DNA of 64,000 bases, taken from the NCBI RefSeq assembly GCF_000332155.1, contig NZ_KB235904.1:1448590-1512589 (forward strand). Direction: 5' to 3'. The position numbers were made by a program, and so were the translations under genes. The notes beneath the pieces are model-generated. The model worked only from the letters and a program-made list of their open reading frames with translations, had not been told where the DNA came from and did not search any database. The DNA comes from Kamptonema formosum PCC 6407 (lineage in GTDB: Bacteria > Cyanobacteriota > Cyanobacteriia > Cyanobacteriales > Microcoleaceae). Positions 45,266 through 54,539 of this stretch are shown here, in pieces (position 1 is the first letter of the stretch; each line of letters opens with the position of its first letter).

Positions 45266-46219
45266 CTAACTAATTGCTTCCAAAGCAAAGAAATTCTCAA
45301 AAATTTTATGACCAACATCATTAATTTGCTGCTGTAAATCATCCATAAATTCATGCAAACCCATCTTAATGATTTCGTCAATCGTCAGATAATCTAATTC
45401 GGCACGGGAACGACCTAAAGCACGTTCTACAGGATTTTTCCAAGTATTAGAAGGAGTCCCAGTGATTTCGTGAAGAGACCGCTCAGCTTGCAACAAACAA
45501 AAGTGAATTGAACGGGGAAACTCTCGATCCATTATCAGAAACTCCGCAACTCCTGTGGGTGTAATTCGATGTTGCTTGCGTTTCCGATACATCTCATAAG
45601 CACTAGCAGATTTTAACAGTGCCATCCACTGAATTTCATCAAGTGCAGTGCCTACATATTGAACAGAAGGCAACAGAATAAAATACTTAACATCAAGGAT
45701 GCGAGAAGTCTTATCTGCTCGTTCTAAAAAACGTCCCATTTGACCAAAATGCCACCCTTCATTATGCGTCATCGTCGCATCCATCACCCCAGCAAACAAA
45801 TGTCCTGCCATTTTTACTTCTGCAAAAAACTCTAGCAGTTGAGACATAGTTTGTTCATTAGCTGCTTGTTGCACCATCATATAAAACTCATTAACTTGCT
45901 GCCACATTTCCGAAGAAATAATTTCTTGGATAGAGCGAGCATTTTCGCGGGCGGCTCGCAAGCAAGAGATAATTGAGTTAGGATAGTCAGTATCGAAACT
46001 GAGGAATTGAATCACATTTTCTGCGGTTGCTTCGCCGTAACGTTCTTGAAATAATTCCAAATCGCCCGTTATTTTTACTAATGGTTCCCACTGTTGGGTA
46101 ACGCCTGTGGGAGAGTCAAGAATTAAGTTGAAATTGACATCGGCAAAGCGGGCGATGTTTTCGGCTCGTTCGACATAGCGGTTGAGCCAATAGATGGAAT
46201 CAGCGACGCGACTTAACAT
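45266..46219 (-). CDS. Alpha-E domain (DUF403) protein
   Basis: The 317-residue, all-helical protein starts MLSRVADSIYWLNRYVERAE, the typical signature of the alpha-E domain, and contains AENVIQFLSFDTDYPNSI and RFLERADKTSRILDVKYF. In other genomes it occurs beside a circularly permuted ATP-grasp enzyme and a transglutaminase-like protein, suggesting a role in peptide-bond formation or modification. No such partner is adjacent in this window. Length is normal. Confidence 0.88.
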   Translation of the reverse strand: MLSRVADSIYWLNRYVERAENIARFADVNFNLILDSPTGVTQQWEPLVKITGDLELFQERYGEATAENVIQFLSFDTDYPNSIISCLRAARENARSIQEIISSEMWQQVNEFYMMVQQAANEQTMSQLLEFFAEVKMAGHLFAGVMDATMTHNEGWHFGQMGRFLERADKTSRILDVKYFILLPSVQYVGTALDEIQWMALLKSASAYEMYRKRKQHRITPTGVAEFLIMDREFPRSIHFCLLQAERSLHEITGTPSNTWKNPVERALGRSRAELDYLTIDEIIKMGLHEFMDDLQQQINDVGHKIFENFFALEAIS

Positions 46220-46333
46220 AAGAGATTTTAGAAATGGTAATTAGCAAGTTACTCTAACCATTCAACGAGTGTAGCATCATTAATAACCAAAAGAGCGATC
46301 GCATAGTTTGGGCAAGCAGAACTTAGGTTGACA

Positions 46334-46383
46334 GTACGGCCGCCATCCCCATAGTATTTTAACCGCAGGGACGGCAGCATTAC
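46334..46383. repeat. GTAACGCCGCC-family hairpin, diverged copy
   Basis: GTACGGCCGCCATCCCC and GGGACGGCAGCATTAC arms, related to the copies at 45186 and 60173. Upstream of the alpha-E gene. Confidence 0.6.
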
Positions 46384-46447
46384 GATTATTGGTAAGTCCG
46401 ATGGCAAATGGGAATACCTCACTCTTCCCATTGATTAACCGAAACTC

Positions 46448-47536
46448 TTAAATGCCAGTAGGAATACCAAAAACCTGCGTCCAATAGGTGTTATAATTAA
46501 CACTCCCAGTATCATTGGCTAAAAAGTAATAACCCACGCCAATTTCCTGATAATCAGCATTCAGAATATTAGCGCGATGCCCTGAGCTATTCATCCACTG
46601 TGCAAAGACATCCTCTGGTGTCGAAGAACCAGCGGCAATGTTTTCCCCAGCGACTCCGGGATAACCTACAGATTGCACCCGATTAGTTGGAGAAGAACCA
46701 TCTTTTCCAGTGTGGCTAAAAAAGTCTTGATTTGCCATATTTTTGGTATGATTCTCCGCCGCATTACTCAACTGAATATTTGCTTTCAGTGGGGGCAATC
46801 CCGCTTTACTGCGTTCTAAATTAGTAAGTTCTACAACCCGATTGATAAATTCTTGGTTTTCAGGTGTAGTATTTCCATTATCTGGAATTGGACTTCCACC
46901 CAAAAAACTAGCACTGGTAAGACTAGAAGCTAACACATTATTTAGTTGAGCAAAAATCTCGCCTGTGATGCTATCAGCAATCAGAGTATTAGCGCCGCTA
47001 GTTTGCAGGCTAACACTATTTACACCGTCAGGTAGCCGGATTAAATCTACACCATTTTCAAAGTCATTGATAATATCGATCCCTCCACCAGTTGCTAGTG
47101 CAAAAGTATCTTTTCCTGCACCACCAGTTAGTGTATCAGTATCGCGATCGCCTGAGAGAAAATCATCCCCAGCATCCCCAAAAAGCAGATCGTTACCTCT
47201 ACCACCATATAAACTGTCGTTACCTTCTCCACCTCTGACAATATCTGCATCTAAATCTCCTCGAACTAGATCGTTGCCACTTTCTCCATCTACAAAATCG
47301 CTATCTTTTCCACCCATTAAAGTATCACTTCCTGACCCACCTAAAAGGCTATCTTCACCGTTATTGCCTCCGATCAGTTCACTATCAGCAGCACCTTGAA
47401 CTGTATCATTTCCGCCCAGAACAAACGCACCACCAGGAAAATTTGTTAGTTCTCCAGCAGACAAGATAATATCTTCCGAAGTGTTATCGCCGAGCAAGCG
47501 AGATATGCCGTTTTCAATGTTAGATTGTAGTGCCAT
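46448..47536 (-). CDS. RTX-repeat/CAP-domain (SCP) protein
   Basis: The ATG at 47536 (MALQSNIENGISRLLGDNTS) with GGAAG upstream is preferred over the upstream in-frame ATG at 47626. The 362-residue protein starts with a block of Ca2+-binding RTX nonapeptides (GGSGSDTLMGGKDSDF, GGEGNDSLYGGRGNDL and others), followed by a CAP (SCP/PR1) domain (about 220-350) with NLERSKAGLPPL, SHTGKDGSSPTNRVQSVGYP, NIAAGSSTPEDVFAQW and SGHRANILNADYQEIGVG. No classical signal peptide is visible, consistent with type I secretion of RTX proteins. Function of the CAP domain is unknown. Confidence 0.88.
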   Translation of the reverse strand: MALQSNIENGISRLLGDNTSEDIILSAGELTNFPGGAFVLGGNDTVQGAADSELIGGNNGEDSLLGGSGSDTLMGGKDSDFVDGESGNDLVRGDLDADIVRGGEGNDSLYGGRGNDLLFGDAGDDFLSGDRDTDTLTGGAGKDTFALATGGGIDIINDFENGVDLIRLPDGVNSVSLQTSGANTLIADSITGEIFAQLNNVLASSLTSASFLGGSPIPDNGNTTPENQEFINRVVELTNLERSKAGLPPLKANIQLSNAAENHTKNMANQDFFSHTGKDGSSPTNRVQSVGYPGVAGENIAAGSSTPEDVFAQWMNSSGHRANILNADYQEIGVGYYFLANDTGSVNYNTYWTQVFGIPTGI

Positions 47537-47900
47537 TGTTATTTGCTTCCAAATGTAGATTTTACTGGATTTGGTTGAGGTAGGAGCGATCGCACCTTTG
47601 CAGAACCCCCGATAGTTTAGATGCACCCAGACTCAGGCTAGCCCCAGTAGTGAAGGCTTTTGGAAACCTCTATTTCTCTATTGTGAGCAATTTGCTAGTT
47701 TTATGCAAATAACGATTTTTTGTTACAATTATTTACATTGTCTGTTTGACAGGACTTCGGCAACTGTCACACTTAAATTAACTTGTATGGTGACTCAGAT
47801 GAAGTTGTAGTATTAATCAAATCAGAGTTTGGGCTGATGGCGTATCTTACTAATTATGCCACTTCCGAAATTCTTTCAATCCGTAAAATCCCTTAAATCC

Positions 47901-48629
47901 ATGATAGAAATTATTGCTCATCGGGGTTTTTCTGCGATCGCCCCTGAAAATACCTTAGCCGCTTTCGATCTCGCTATCAAATATGGTGCTAATTCTATCG
48001 AATTCGATGTCCAATTGTCCGCAGAAGGCGTGCCAGTTATTTTTCACGATACCACACTGGATAGAATTACTCGAACTTCGGGCAAAGTCCGAGATAAAAC
48101 CTTAGAAGAATTGAACTCGCTGGATGCTGGTGCGTGGTTCGATCGGCGGTTTTCTGGAGAAAAAATTCCCACATTGAAATCAGCTTTAACTATCCTCAAA
48201 AATGTTGAAAAATTTCTATATTTTGATGTCAAGCCTGATTGCGAATGGTCAAGTTCAGAAGTAAAGAACTTTGTTAATACCTTGCTGGTTGAAGGGGTGA
48301 ATAATAAAAGCGTAATTACATCTTTTAACGCTCAATTTCTTGAACAAGTCCGCGAAGTTTCCCAAGATTTGCTAATTGGTCGCATTGTCGCGAATGAATC
48401 AGATTATAAAGCTCAGTTGGCGAAAGCTTTAGCCGCTGAGGATCGTTTAATCAGCAGTCAATATCGCGTTTTACTAGATCACCCCTCACTGGTTGAAAAT
48501 AGCCGAAATCGGGGAGTAGATGTTGTGGCTTGGACGGTAGACAGCCGGGAAGATGTGGTAAAATTAGTGGATATCGGTGTGATGCGAATAGTAACTAATT
48601 CTTTGATAGGAAACGAAATAAAATTATGA
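47901..48629 (+). CDS. Glycerophosphodiester phosphodiesterase
   Basis: The ATG at 47901 (MIEIIAHRGFSAIAPENTLA) starts immediately at the family motif; an ATG 45 bp upstream is an alternative. The 242-residue GDPD-family TIM barrel has the metal/catalytic residues HRG, E in FDVQLSAEG, FHDTTLDRITRTSG and FDVKPDCEW. It hydrolyses glycerophosphodiesters to glycerol-3-phosphate and an alcohol. No signal peptide, so cytosolic. A helicase or transporter partner is not present nearby. Confidence 0.9.
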   Translation: MIEIIAHRGFSAIAPENTLAAFDLAIKYGANSIEFDVQLSAEGVPVIFHDTTLDRITRTSGKVRDKTLEELNSLDAGAWFDRRFSGEKIPTLKSALTILKNVEKFLYFDVKPDCEWSSSEVKNFVNTLLVEGVNNKSVITSFNAQFLEQVREVSQDLLIGRIVANESDYKAQLAKALAAEDRLISSQYRVLLDHPSLVENSRNRGVDVVAWTVDSREDVVKLVDIGVMRIVTNSLIGNEIKL

Positions 48630-48703
48630 CTTACCTTTGGCAAAAATATCAACCAAAATTCTGCCTATATACGGAGAAAGGAAAAGAAAAGTTATAATAA
48701 AAC

Positions 48704-48752
48704 TGGTTTTCCGCAATTAATAACGTTCTAAACGCTGAGAAGGTTGCTAGAT
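48704..48752. repeat. Dispersed ~45-bp element upstream of pheS
   Basis: GGTTTTCCGCAATTAATAAC, then GTTCTAAACGC and AAGGTTGCTAGATA match the dispersed element (14053, 21862, 63102). It lies in the pheS upstream region, about 100 bp before the start. Confidence 0.65.
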
Positions 48753-48855
48753 ATCGACTGCCACAAATTTAATACTATTAACTTCCTATTCCTAAGTCAG
48801 GGACAAATTGCGCTAAAATCATCATGGCTGCAAAATTTAACAGACAATTCGCCAG

Positions 48856-49860
48856 ATGACTACTCAGCTAAATGACCTAGAAGCCCAACTAGAAACCCTC
48901 CGCCAAGAAGCCGAAAATGCGATCGCAACTTCCAATACCCTAGAACAACTCGAACAGTTGCGGATCGGGTACTTCGGCAAGAAAGGCCAACTGTCGCAAA
49001 TTTTAGGCAGCATGGGCAAATTGGCTGCGGATCAGCGGCCAAAAATAGGCGCGATCGCCAACGTGATCAAAGAAGCGATCGCAACAGAATTAGACAACAA
49101 ACGCATCACCCTGCAATCGGCTCAAATCCAAGCCAAACTTGAAGCAGAAACCATAGATGTTACCATGCCAGGGGTTTACCGTCCCCAAGGTCGAATTCAC
49201 CCCTTAAACGGCGTTATTGACCGAGCTTTAGATATCTTCGTTGGTCTTGGCTACACCGTCGCCACTGGCCCAGAAATAGAATCAGATTACTACAACTTCG
49301 AGGCTCTGAATACGCCGCCCGATCATCCCGCACGGGATATGCAAGATACCTTCTATTTACCCGATGCAAAATTGCTGCGGACTCATACATCTAGCGTCCA
49401 AATTCGCTACATGGAAAACCACGAACCGCCGATCCGAATTGTTGCACCGGGTCGTGTTTACCGCCGGGATACAGTCGATGCTACTCATGCGGCTGTCTTC
49501 CATCAAATTGAACTTTTAGCTGTCGATGAAGGGCTAACATTTACCGATCTAAAAGGCACAATTAAAGAATTTTTACGGCAAATGTTCGGGCAAGATTTAC
49601 CGATTCGCTTCCGTGCCAGCTATTTCCCTTTTACTGAACCTTCAGCAGAAGTTGATTTGCAATGGCAAGGGCGTTGGCTAGAAGTTTTGGGCTGTGGTGT
49701 AGTCGATCCTAATGTTCTCAAAGCAGTTGGTTATGACCCAGAAAAATATACGGGATTTGCCGCTGGTTTTGGTGTAGAACGCTTTGCTCAAGTTCTGCAT
49801 AAAATTGATGATATCCGCCGCGTTTATACCAGCGATTTACGCTTTCTGCGGCAATTTTAA
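48856..49860 (+). CDS. pheS: Phenylalanine-tRNA ligase alpha subunit
   Basis: The 334-residue class II synthetase subunit charges tRNA-Phe with phenylalanine in a complex with PheT, which is not in the window. The N-terminal coiled coil ([20 protein letters not shown]) binds tRNA. Class II motifs are seen in [20 protein letters not shown] (motif 2) and [20 protein letters not shown] (motif 3). The start ATG is preceded by CGCCAG with only a weak ribosome binding site. Length matches the family. Confidence 0.95.
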   Translation: MTTQLNDLEAQLETLRQEAENAIATSNTLEQLEQLRIGYFGKKGQLSQILGSMGKLAADQRPKIGAIANVIKEAIATELDNKRITLQSAQIQAKLEAETIDVTMPGVYRPQGRIHPLNGVIDRALDIFVGLGYTVATGPEIESDYYNFEALNTPPDHPARDMQDTFYLPDAKLLRTHTSSVQIRYMENHEPPIRIVAPGRVYRRDTVDATHAAVFHQIELLAVDEGLTFTDLKGTIKEFLRQMFGQDLPIRFRASYFPFTEPSAEVDLQWQGRWLEVLGCGVVDPNVLKAVGYDPEKYTGFAAGFGVERFAQVLHKIDDIRRVYTSDLRFLRQF

Positions 49861-50212
49861 TCTGATTTACAGAAAACTGTTTGTAACGCTGCTTTCCACG
49901 CACTCGATCATGGCGGTGAGATGGTGGCGTTACTTTAGTAATGCGTAAGTGTTACAAGCAAAATTCCCCAAGGGTACAGTGGCTTCGATCTCAAATTTGC
50001 TCAATTCTGGAAATCTCAGTATTATAGAAACCGCCAAGACGGTTAGAATGTTTAAATGCTGAAACCCTTGCTTTGATTGCTTCTTACTTCTTCCTTCTTA
50101 CTTCTTCCTTCTTCCTTCTTCTTCGACCATACATCTAGTCAAAACCGTTTTTTGCTATAACTACATCATCAAATTCAAACTATTGTTTTGATTTAGATGA
50201 GGAGTTGAACGT
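49861..50212. repeat. Repeats downstream of pheS
   Basis: The space has no gene. It contains a GTAACGCTGCTTTCC... hairpin at 49883-49933 (GTAACGC with GCGTTAC ends), a reversed dispersed ~45-bp element at 50023-50069 (TATAGAAACCGCCAAGACG, ending GCTGAAACCC), and CTTCTTA/CTTCTTCC repeats at 50080-50130. GAGGAG at 50199-50204 is the ribosome binding site of the next gene. Confidence 0.6.
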
Positions 50213-50896
50213 ATGAAAAAGATGAGTCACTGGAATCAATCCGCAGGAGTCCTAAGCTTGTTCGCGATCGCGATCGGCACTTTGCAGATATCTGCGATCG
50301 CCCAAGGCGCAACCGCAACATCAAATCTCAGTCAAAATCCACAGTCAAGTACCTCTGAAATAGCCCAAGCTACAGTAAGTCTCTGTCGCAGAGTTACTGC
50401 ATCCCAGGGTTTAGTCATCCGCGAGAAACCCTCGCTCACATCGCGCCAAGTAGGAAGCGCACCCGTAAATAGTCAAATCACCCTCGTGGAAGCGGCAAAC
50501 GTGCTTCAGGCATCGGATGGTCGCCTCTGGGTAGAAATTTCATCTCCAGTCAGGGGGTATATTTCTAACGGCTATGCTAACCGGGAGAGCAATCTGGGAA
50601 TATGTTCGGGGATAGCGAACAATCCTCCTCAAAATCCCCCTGCTGGTAATGGAACTCCTAACGCTAGTCTTTGTCGCCAAGTGGAACCCCGCGTCGCGCC
50701 GCGCGGTTTAGCTGTCCGCGCAGATGCTTCTGCTGCGTCGGGTTACAGAGGGGGAGTACCTGCTAACGGTAAGGTGACTCTGGCCCCAGACTACAAGCTA
50801 GTTTTGGATAAAAGCGGGCAAAACCGCAATTGGGTAGAGATTACATCCCCGTTTGCCGGGTTTGTATCTGCCCAAAGTCTGATTATGTGCCGTTAA
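50213..50896 (+). CDS. Exported protein with two SH3-like domains
   Basis: The 227-residue protein has an N-terminal signal peptide (LSLFAIAIGTLQISAIAQG), then two SH3-like repeats with Cys pairs: LCRRVTASQGLVIREKPSLT and LCRQVEPRVAPRGLAVRADA. Such bacterial SH3 domains often bind peptidoglycan or mediate surface contacts. A good GAGGAG ribosome binding site precedes the ATG. It is the last gene before the decayed insertion sequence. Substrate unknown. Confidence 0.8.
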   Translation: MKKMSHWNQSAGVLSLFAIAIGTLQISAIAQGATATSNLSQNPQSSTSEIAQATVSLCRRVTASQGLVIREKPSLTSRQVGSAPVNSQITLVEAANVLQASDGRLWVEISSPVRGYISNGYANRESNLGICSGIANNPPQNPPAGNGTPNASLCRQVEPRVAPRGLAVRADASAASGYRGGVPANGKVTLAPDYKLVLDKSGQNRNWVEITSPFAGFVSAQSLIMCR

Positions 50897-51049
50897 AGTG
50901 GCTGTGCGATCGCTTTTTTCTGTGAAAGGGCGATCGCCTACTCGATAAATTCAATTTTATGTAGTAATTCGTTTTCCTCTAGTTAGGGATTTCTAGTAAG
51001 TTGATTGAATTTGTAACTGCTTAACTTCTAGTTCAACTTGAGCTTGTAC

Positions 51050-52517
51050 CAATACTTCGGACAGTTTTTAAGCAGCCAAAGTACCATAGGACAGGAGTGA
51101 AGGAAAGTTAGGGTGATTTAAAATCAAATTTGGGTCTAAATCTAACTTATCAATAAAGGTGGAAAGCAGATGCCGATTGAGTTGTAGACGTTTATAAGAA
51201 GCCATCGAAAAGACAAATGCCTCACTTGATAAGTGACAATTATAAGCCTGATATTTGGCTAAGTTAAGAGAAGTTAAACTGGCATTAAAATGAAAATCAA
51301 GCCGTTGGAGATGAGGAGATTGACAATCCGATAAGCCCGTAAATTGTTTGGCATCACGAAACACAAATTCTATCTGAAAACGAGCCTGATAATATTCAAT
51401 AATTTGTTCGGGAGAGAGATTAATATCAGTACTAAATAATAAGGCATTTTTGATTTTACCGTTGGCTTGAACCTCAGAAATACAAACTAAACAAACTGGG
51501 CAATTTAAACAACAACTCCACACAACTAACGTAGAGAGTGAAACGCCCGGTTTTATTTCTTTAACAAAATTCAGGCGACTCAAATCTTGGCCGTCAAATT
51601 TACCATCATATTTACGAGGTGCGCCCCGTTTCTTTTGTTCACCTGTATAAAGATAACGGAGGTTAGCATCAACTCTTAATTTGCCAATAAAATCTAAATT
51701 TAACTCCCGCACAGTCTCCCAGAATTTAGAGCGGTAATAATAGCCATCAGCCACCAAATAACGAACAGAATTTGGGAAGAAAGAACGAGTGTTTTTTAAA
51801 TGTTTAGCATAGTCGTCAACTCTTGTTATATCAGGATTTGAGCTGAATGGCACCTGTTTTTTTCGCTGTTTTTTTGGCGGCTTTTCTGGGTAACTTTTCT
51901 GGGGGGTTCGGTGTTTCTATTTGAGGACGTGAGGGAGTTTGTTGCACACTTAAACTATAGGACAAATGCGTCTCAACTTGGAAAATAGAAATCACCGAAA
52001 TTTCCAATCCCTGTTCAGCCCTGTGCCTGCAATACCATTATAAAAATAAGCTTTACCCTCAGTTTTTTTACCACTTTTTCTTAAGAAAGAACAATCCATG
52101 ACGGCAATAATTGTCTGCTCAGGATTCAAGGCCTGTTGGAGAAAATATTGATTAAATTGTGGGAAGTTAAAGGGTTTGAGAAAGTGACTACGATAGGTTT
52201 TTTCACTTAAAGAACTATAACGGCTAAGATTCGTGAAGTTGACCTTGCCATAGATGAGTAAAATAGTTGAAAATAAAGTTACTAAAAACTTTTTTTGGGG
52301 TTGACTAATCCCTGGCATTTGTTGTAAGATTGATTCAATAATATTCATGTATGCAGTCTGTTAAGCTGGTGTTTTTTTAGCTTAACCTAAAAGAGTGCCT
52401 TTTTTCTCTTTTATTTGGGCTCAGATTCCACTCACTTTCTTGGCTTCTGTGCTGGGTTGCGTTAGTTAAGCTTGCCGTAGGTATCGCTTCCCTATTTAAA
52501 AACTGTCCGAAGTATTG
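51050..52517 (-). mobile_element. Decayed insertion sequence with 22-bp terminal repeats
   Basis: A 1468-bp element bounded by perfect inverted repeats CAATACTTCGGACAGTTTTT (51050 on) and its complement ending at 52517. The transposase is broken by frameshifts, so it cannot move by itself. The flanking target duplication was not identified. A DDE-type IS of the cyanobacterial IS4-like group is likely. Confidence 0.85.
51068..52348 (-). pseudogene. DDE transposase pseudogene
   Basis: Three fragments lie in order. The first (52348-51992) starts MNIIESILQQMPGISQPQKK and contains LNPEQTIIAVMDCSFLRKSG. A middle piece in the -1 frame reads EQGLEISVISIFQVETHLSY and GYSLSVQQTP-like residues. The last (51853-51068) contains RYLVADGYYYRSKFWETVRE and YYQARFQIEFVFRDAKQF, with the conserved DDE-type D and E residues. 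The two frame changes are near 52005 and in an A-rich tract near 51858. The last codon overlaps the terminal repeat of the element. Confidence 0.85.
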
Positions 52518-52588
52518 ACATTAATACACTTCATCATTGCCTAAATACGATTTTTAAAGGCAAGCTTGAAAGCCGAACTCAAACTAAT

Positions 52589-52697
52589 AGGACTTACGCA
52601 CCCAACCAAAGAAACCGGGTTTTTTGACGAAAATACTTTGTTATGACCGACAGATTTTCTCAAAAACCCGGTTTCTGGGACGACCTGCGTAAGTCCT
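52589..52697. repeat. 109-bp foldback element, complete copy
   Basis: The ends AGGACTTACGCA (52589-52600) and TGCGTAAGTCCT (52686-52697) are perfect inverted repeats, with inner GAAACCGGGTTTTTT and AAAAACCCGGTTTC arms. It is the best preserved of the three copies. Immediately after are CCTCCTG heptamers (52709-52757). Confidence 0.85.
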
Positions 52698-52757
52698 ATA
52701 TTGCATTTTCCTCCTGCCTCCTGCCTCCTGCCTCCTACATCCTGCCTCCTGTCTGCT

Positions 52758-53365
52758 GCTATACGTAACTGTCAGCGTCTTTTTTGTAGATTATTGTGTC
52801 TCTCCAATTGCTTGCGATCGCCCCCACTCCTCATTCCACCTGCTTTTTACCCGAAAAAGTGGCGATGCCGGAGGCACAGTGACCCACGCCAGCCGAATTC
52901 TTTTTGAGAGTTCTCAGCTTAAAACCTTTTAAGCACAAGGTTTTCAAGTTGCTGCGAGCCGCCTCAACAAGTTAGACGCAAGCTAGGTAAAGCGATTTCG
53001 CCTTGGTCGTTGCGATCGCGTACTTGAACTAATCCTGAGACTACTCTGATGAGATTACTGGAGATTCCGTCCACCTATGATTTCAATCTGCTATATACAT
53101 AAGGATAATGAATTGAACGCTAGGGAGCCTCACAGTTAAATGTGCTGTCTCACAACTGAATAGCTCAATTTTCGCAGAACTCCCCTGCTTAGAACAGTTG
53201 AGCCTTTAACTAGGTCGATTTCGACTTACTACTTTAGGTAGTTGCGGTCAAAATTGCCACCCTGTTACTCTTACGCTTTTGCCGATACAACATCTACGAG
53301 CGCCTACCCCCCCACGTTTAGCATCGGCTCCAAGTGTTAACAAACATTTTCTCGGTGAACCTACC
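52758..53365. other. Intergenic space without recognised gene
   Basis: This space after the foldback element contains no open frame with coding character and no RNA that I recognise, apart from dispersed HIP1 sites. The upstream frame of the next gene extends into it to 53279, but the ATG at 53366 is preferred as start. Confidence 0.45.
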
Positions 53366-54055
53366 ATGATTGAACCAACGGTGCAGATCGACCCTTTAAA
53401 TAGCCCCCATCCCATCCCTTGGGAATGGATTGTGGCTACCCACGCTGAAATTAGCTCAACTGTGGGCTCTGGTGTACGCTACTACCGCAGCCCCTCACTG
53501 ATTTCTACCAATGGTGAGTACGCAGCATACAGCCGGATTCAAATGCAAGTGCAGCGAGAGTTCTACCGCTGTCGCGCTAGCACTGCCATGTTTGTAGAAA
53601 ACCTGCGGACGGGGGAATTACAAACGGTGATGCCTTCTTCACCGTTGGCAGATCATCGGTTTTCCGCTCCTGAAGAGTCCGATCTGCCGGGGGCGATGGC
53701 GATTTTGATTCCTGTTTCTTGGAACAAAACTGGCGATCGCATTTTAGCACGGGAATTTGAGGCCATCTTTAGCGCGTCGGATATGTCGGACTACGCGGTA
53801 GTCTGGGACAGTAACCAGAATCGCACCCATACAATTGCCCCTGCGGGCAGTTTGTACACTCATGCCGTACTCTTGGGTTGGAGCGAATCTTATCCTGATG
53901 AAGTGCTTTTCCGTGCTGGCAATCTGGGCGATCGCTCTTGGCCAGTTTGGGCAGTCGATTTGGGGGGTAGGACTGTTGCCGCCAACCACGATCGACCTCA
54001 AGTTTTCCGCAGTCAAGTTAGCAATGCCTGGGCCGGGCCGCAGTTACATTTTTAG
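53366..54055 (+). CDS. Conserved protein of unknown function
   Basis: The ATG at 53366 (MIEPTVQIDPLNSPHPIPWE) is chosen; a longer frame reaches 53279. The 229-residue protein has no signal or membrane segment. Conserved-looking stretches include SGVRYYRSPSLISTNGEYAA and WAVDLGGRTVAANHDRP. The alternation of strands and loops around Trp/Gly suggests a beta-propeller or beta-sandwich fold, but this is inference. It stands alone. Not recognised. Confidence 0.7.
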   Translation: MIEPTVQIDPLNSPHPIPWEWIVATHAEISSTVGSGVRYYRSPSLISTNGEYAAYSRIQMQVQREFYRCRASTAMFVENLRTGELQTVMPSSPLADHRFSAPEESDLPGAMAILIPVSWNKTGDRILAREFEAIFSASDMSDYAVVWDSNQNRTHTIAPAGSLYTHAVLLGWSESYPDEVLFRAGNLGDRSWPVWAVDLGGRTVAANHDRPQVFRSQVSNAWAGPQLHF

Positions 54056-54539
54056 ATTTTAGGTTATGGGTTTTAGATTAAGTTTTGCTGGGGATAATTC
54101 TCTACCACTACCAATTCTTCAGCCAGCTCATAATCTAAATCTCACACCTACAATTAATATCCGCTTGGTATTTCTATTCACTTGCTCAAATTTCAATTCT
54201 CCGATCCTATTTTTGAGTTTTTAACTTCCGGTTTTGACCTGTGAATTGTGATATTTACTTTAATTCTCCTCGATCGGCAGCAGTACCAAACTGCTGCTTT
54301 TCGCCATGAGATCGACCAGTTTTCAATTGCGTAGGTACTTCTTTAAATTCCCAATTACCAATTCCTAATTCCTAATTACCCATTACCCATTACCAATTAC
54401 CCATTACCAATTACCCATTACCAATTACCCATTACCCATTACCCATTACCCATTACCCATTACCATTACCCATAGTAAATTTTTTTCACCCGATTCAGGC
54501 TGCTATAATGCGATCGCATCTACTTTAATTTTGAGACTT
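54056..54539. repeat. Long ATTACCC heptamer tract
   Basis: At 54357-54475 the heptamer ATTACCC/ATTACCA is repeated about fifteen times with small changes. It lies about 65 bp upstream of the MidA-type gene and is the longest short-sequence repeat here. No gene in this space. Confidence 0.8.

Noticed and set aside
46249-46431. A 60-codon frame upstream of the alpha-E gene
   Set aside because: It runs through a copy of the GTAACGCCGCC hairpin repeat, and has no ribosome binding site or coding character.
32388-54475. Tandem repeat tracts that could be mistaken for CRISPR arrays
   Set aside because: Units are 7-12 bp with no spacers, unlike CRISPR repeats of 24-37 bp separated by unique spacers, and no cas genes are near.
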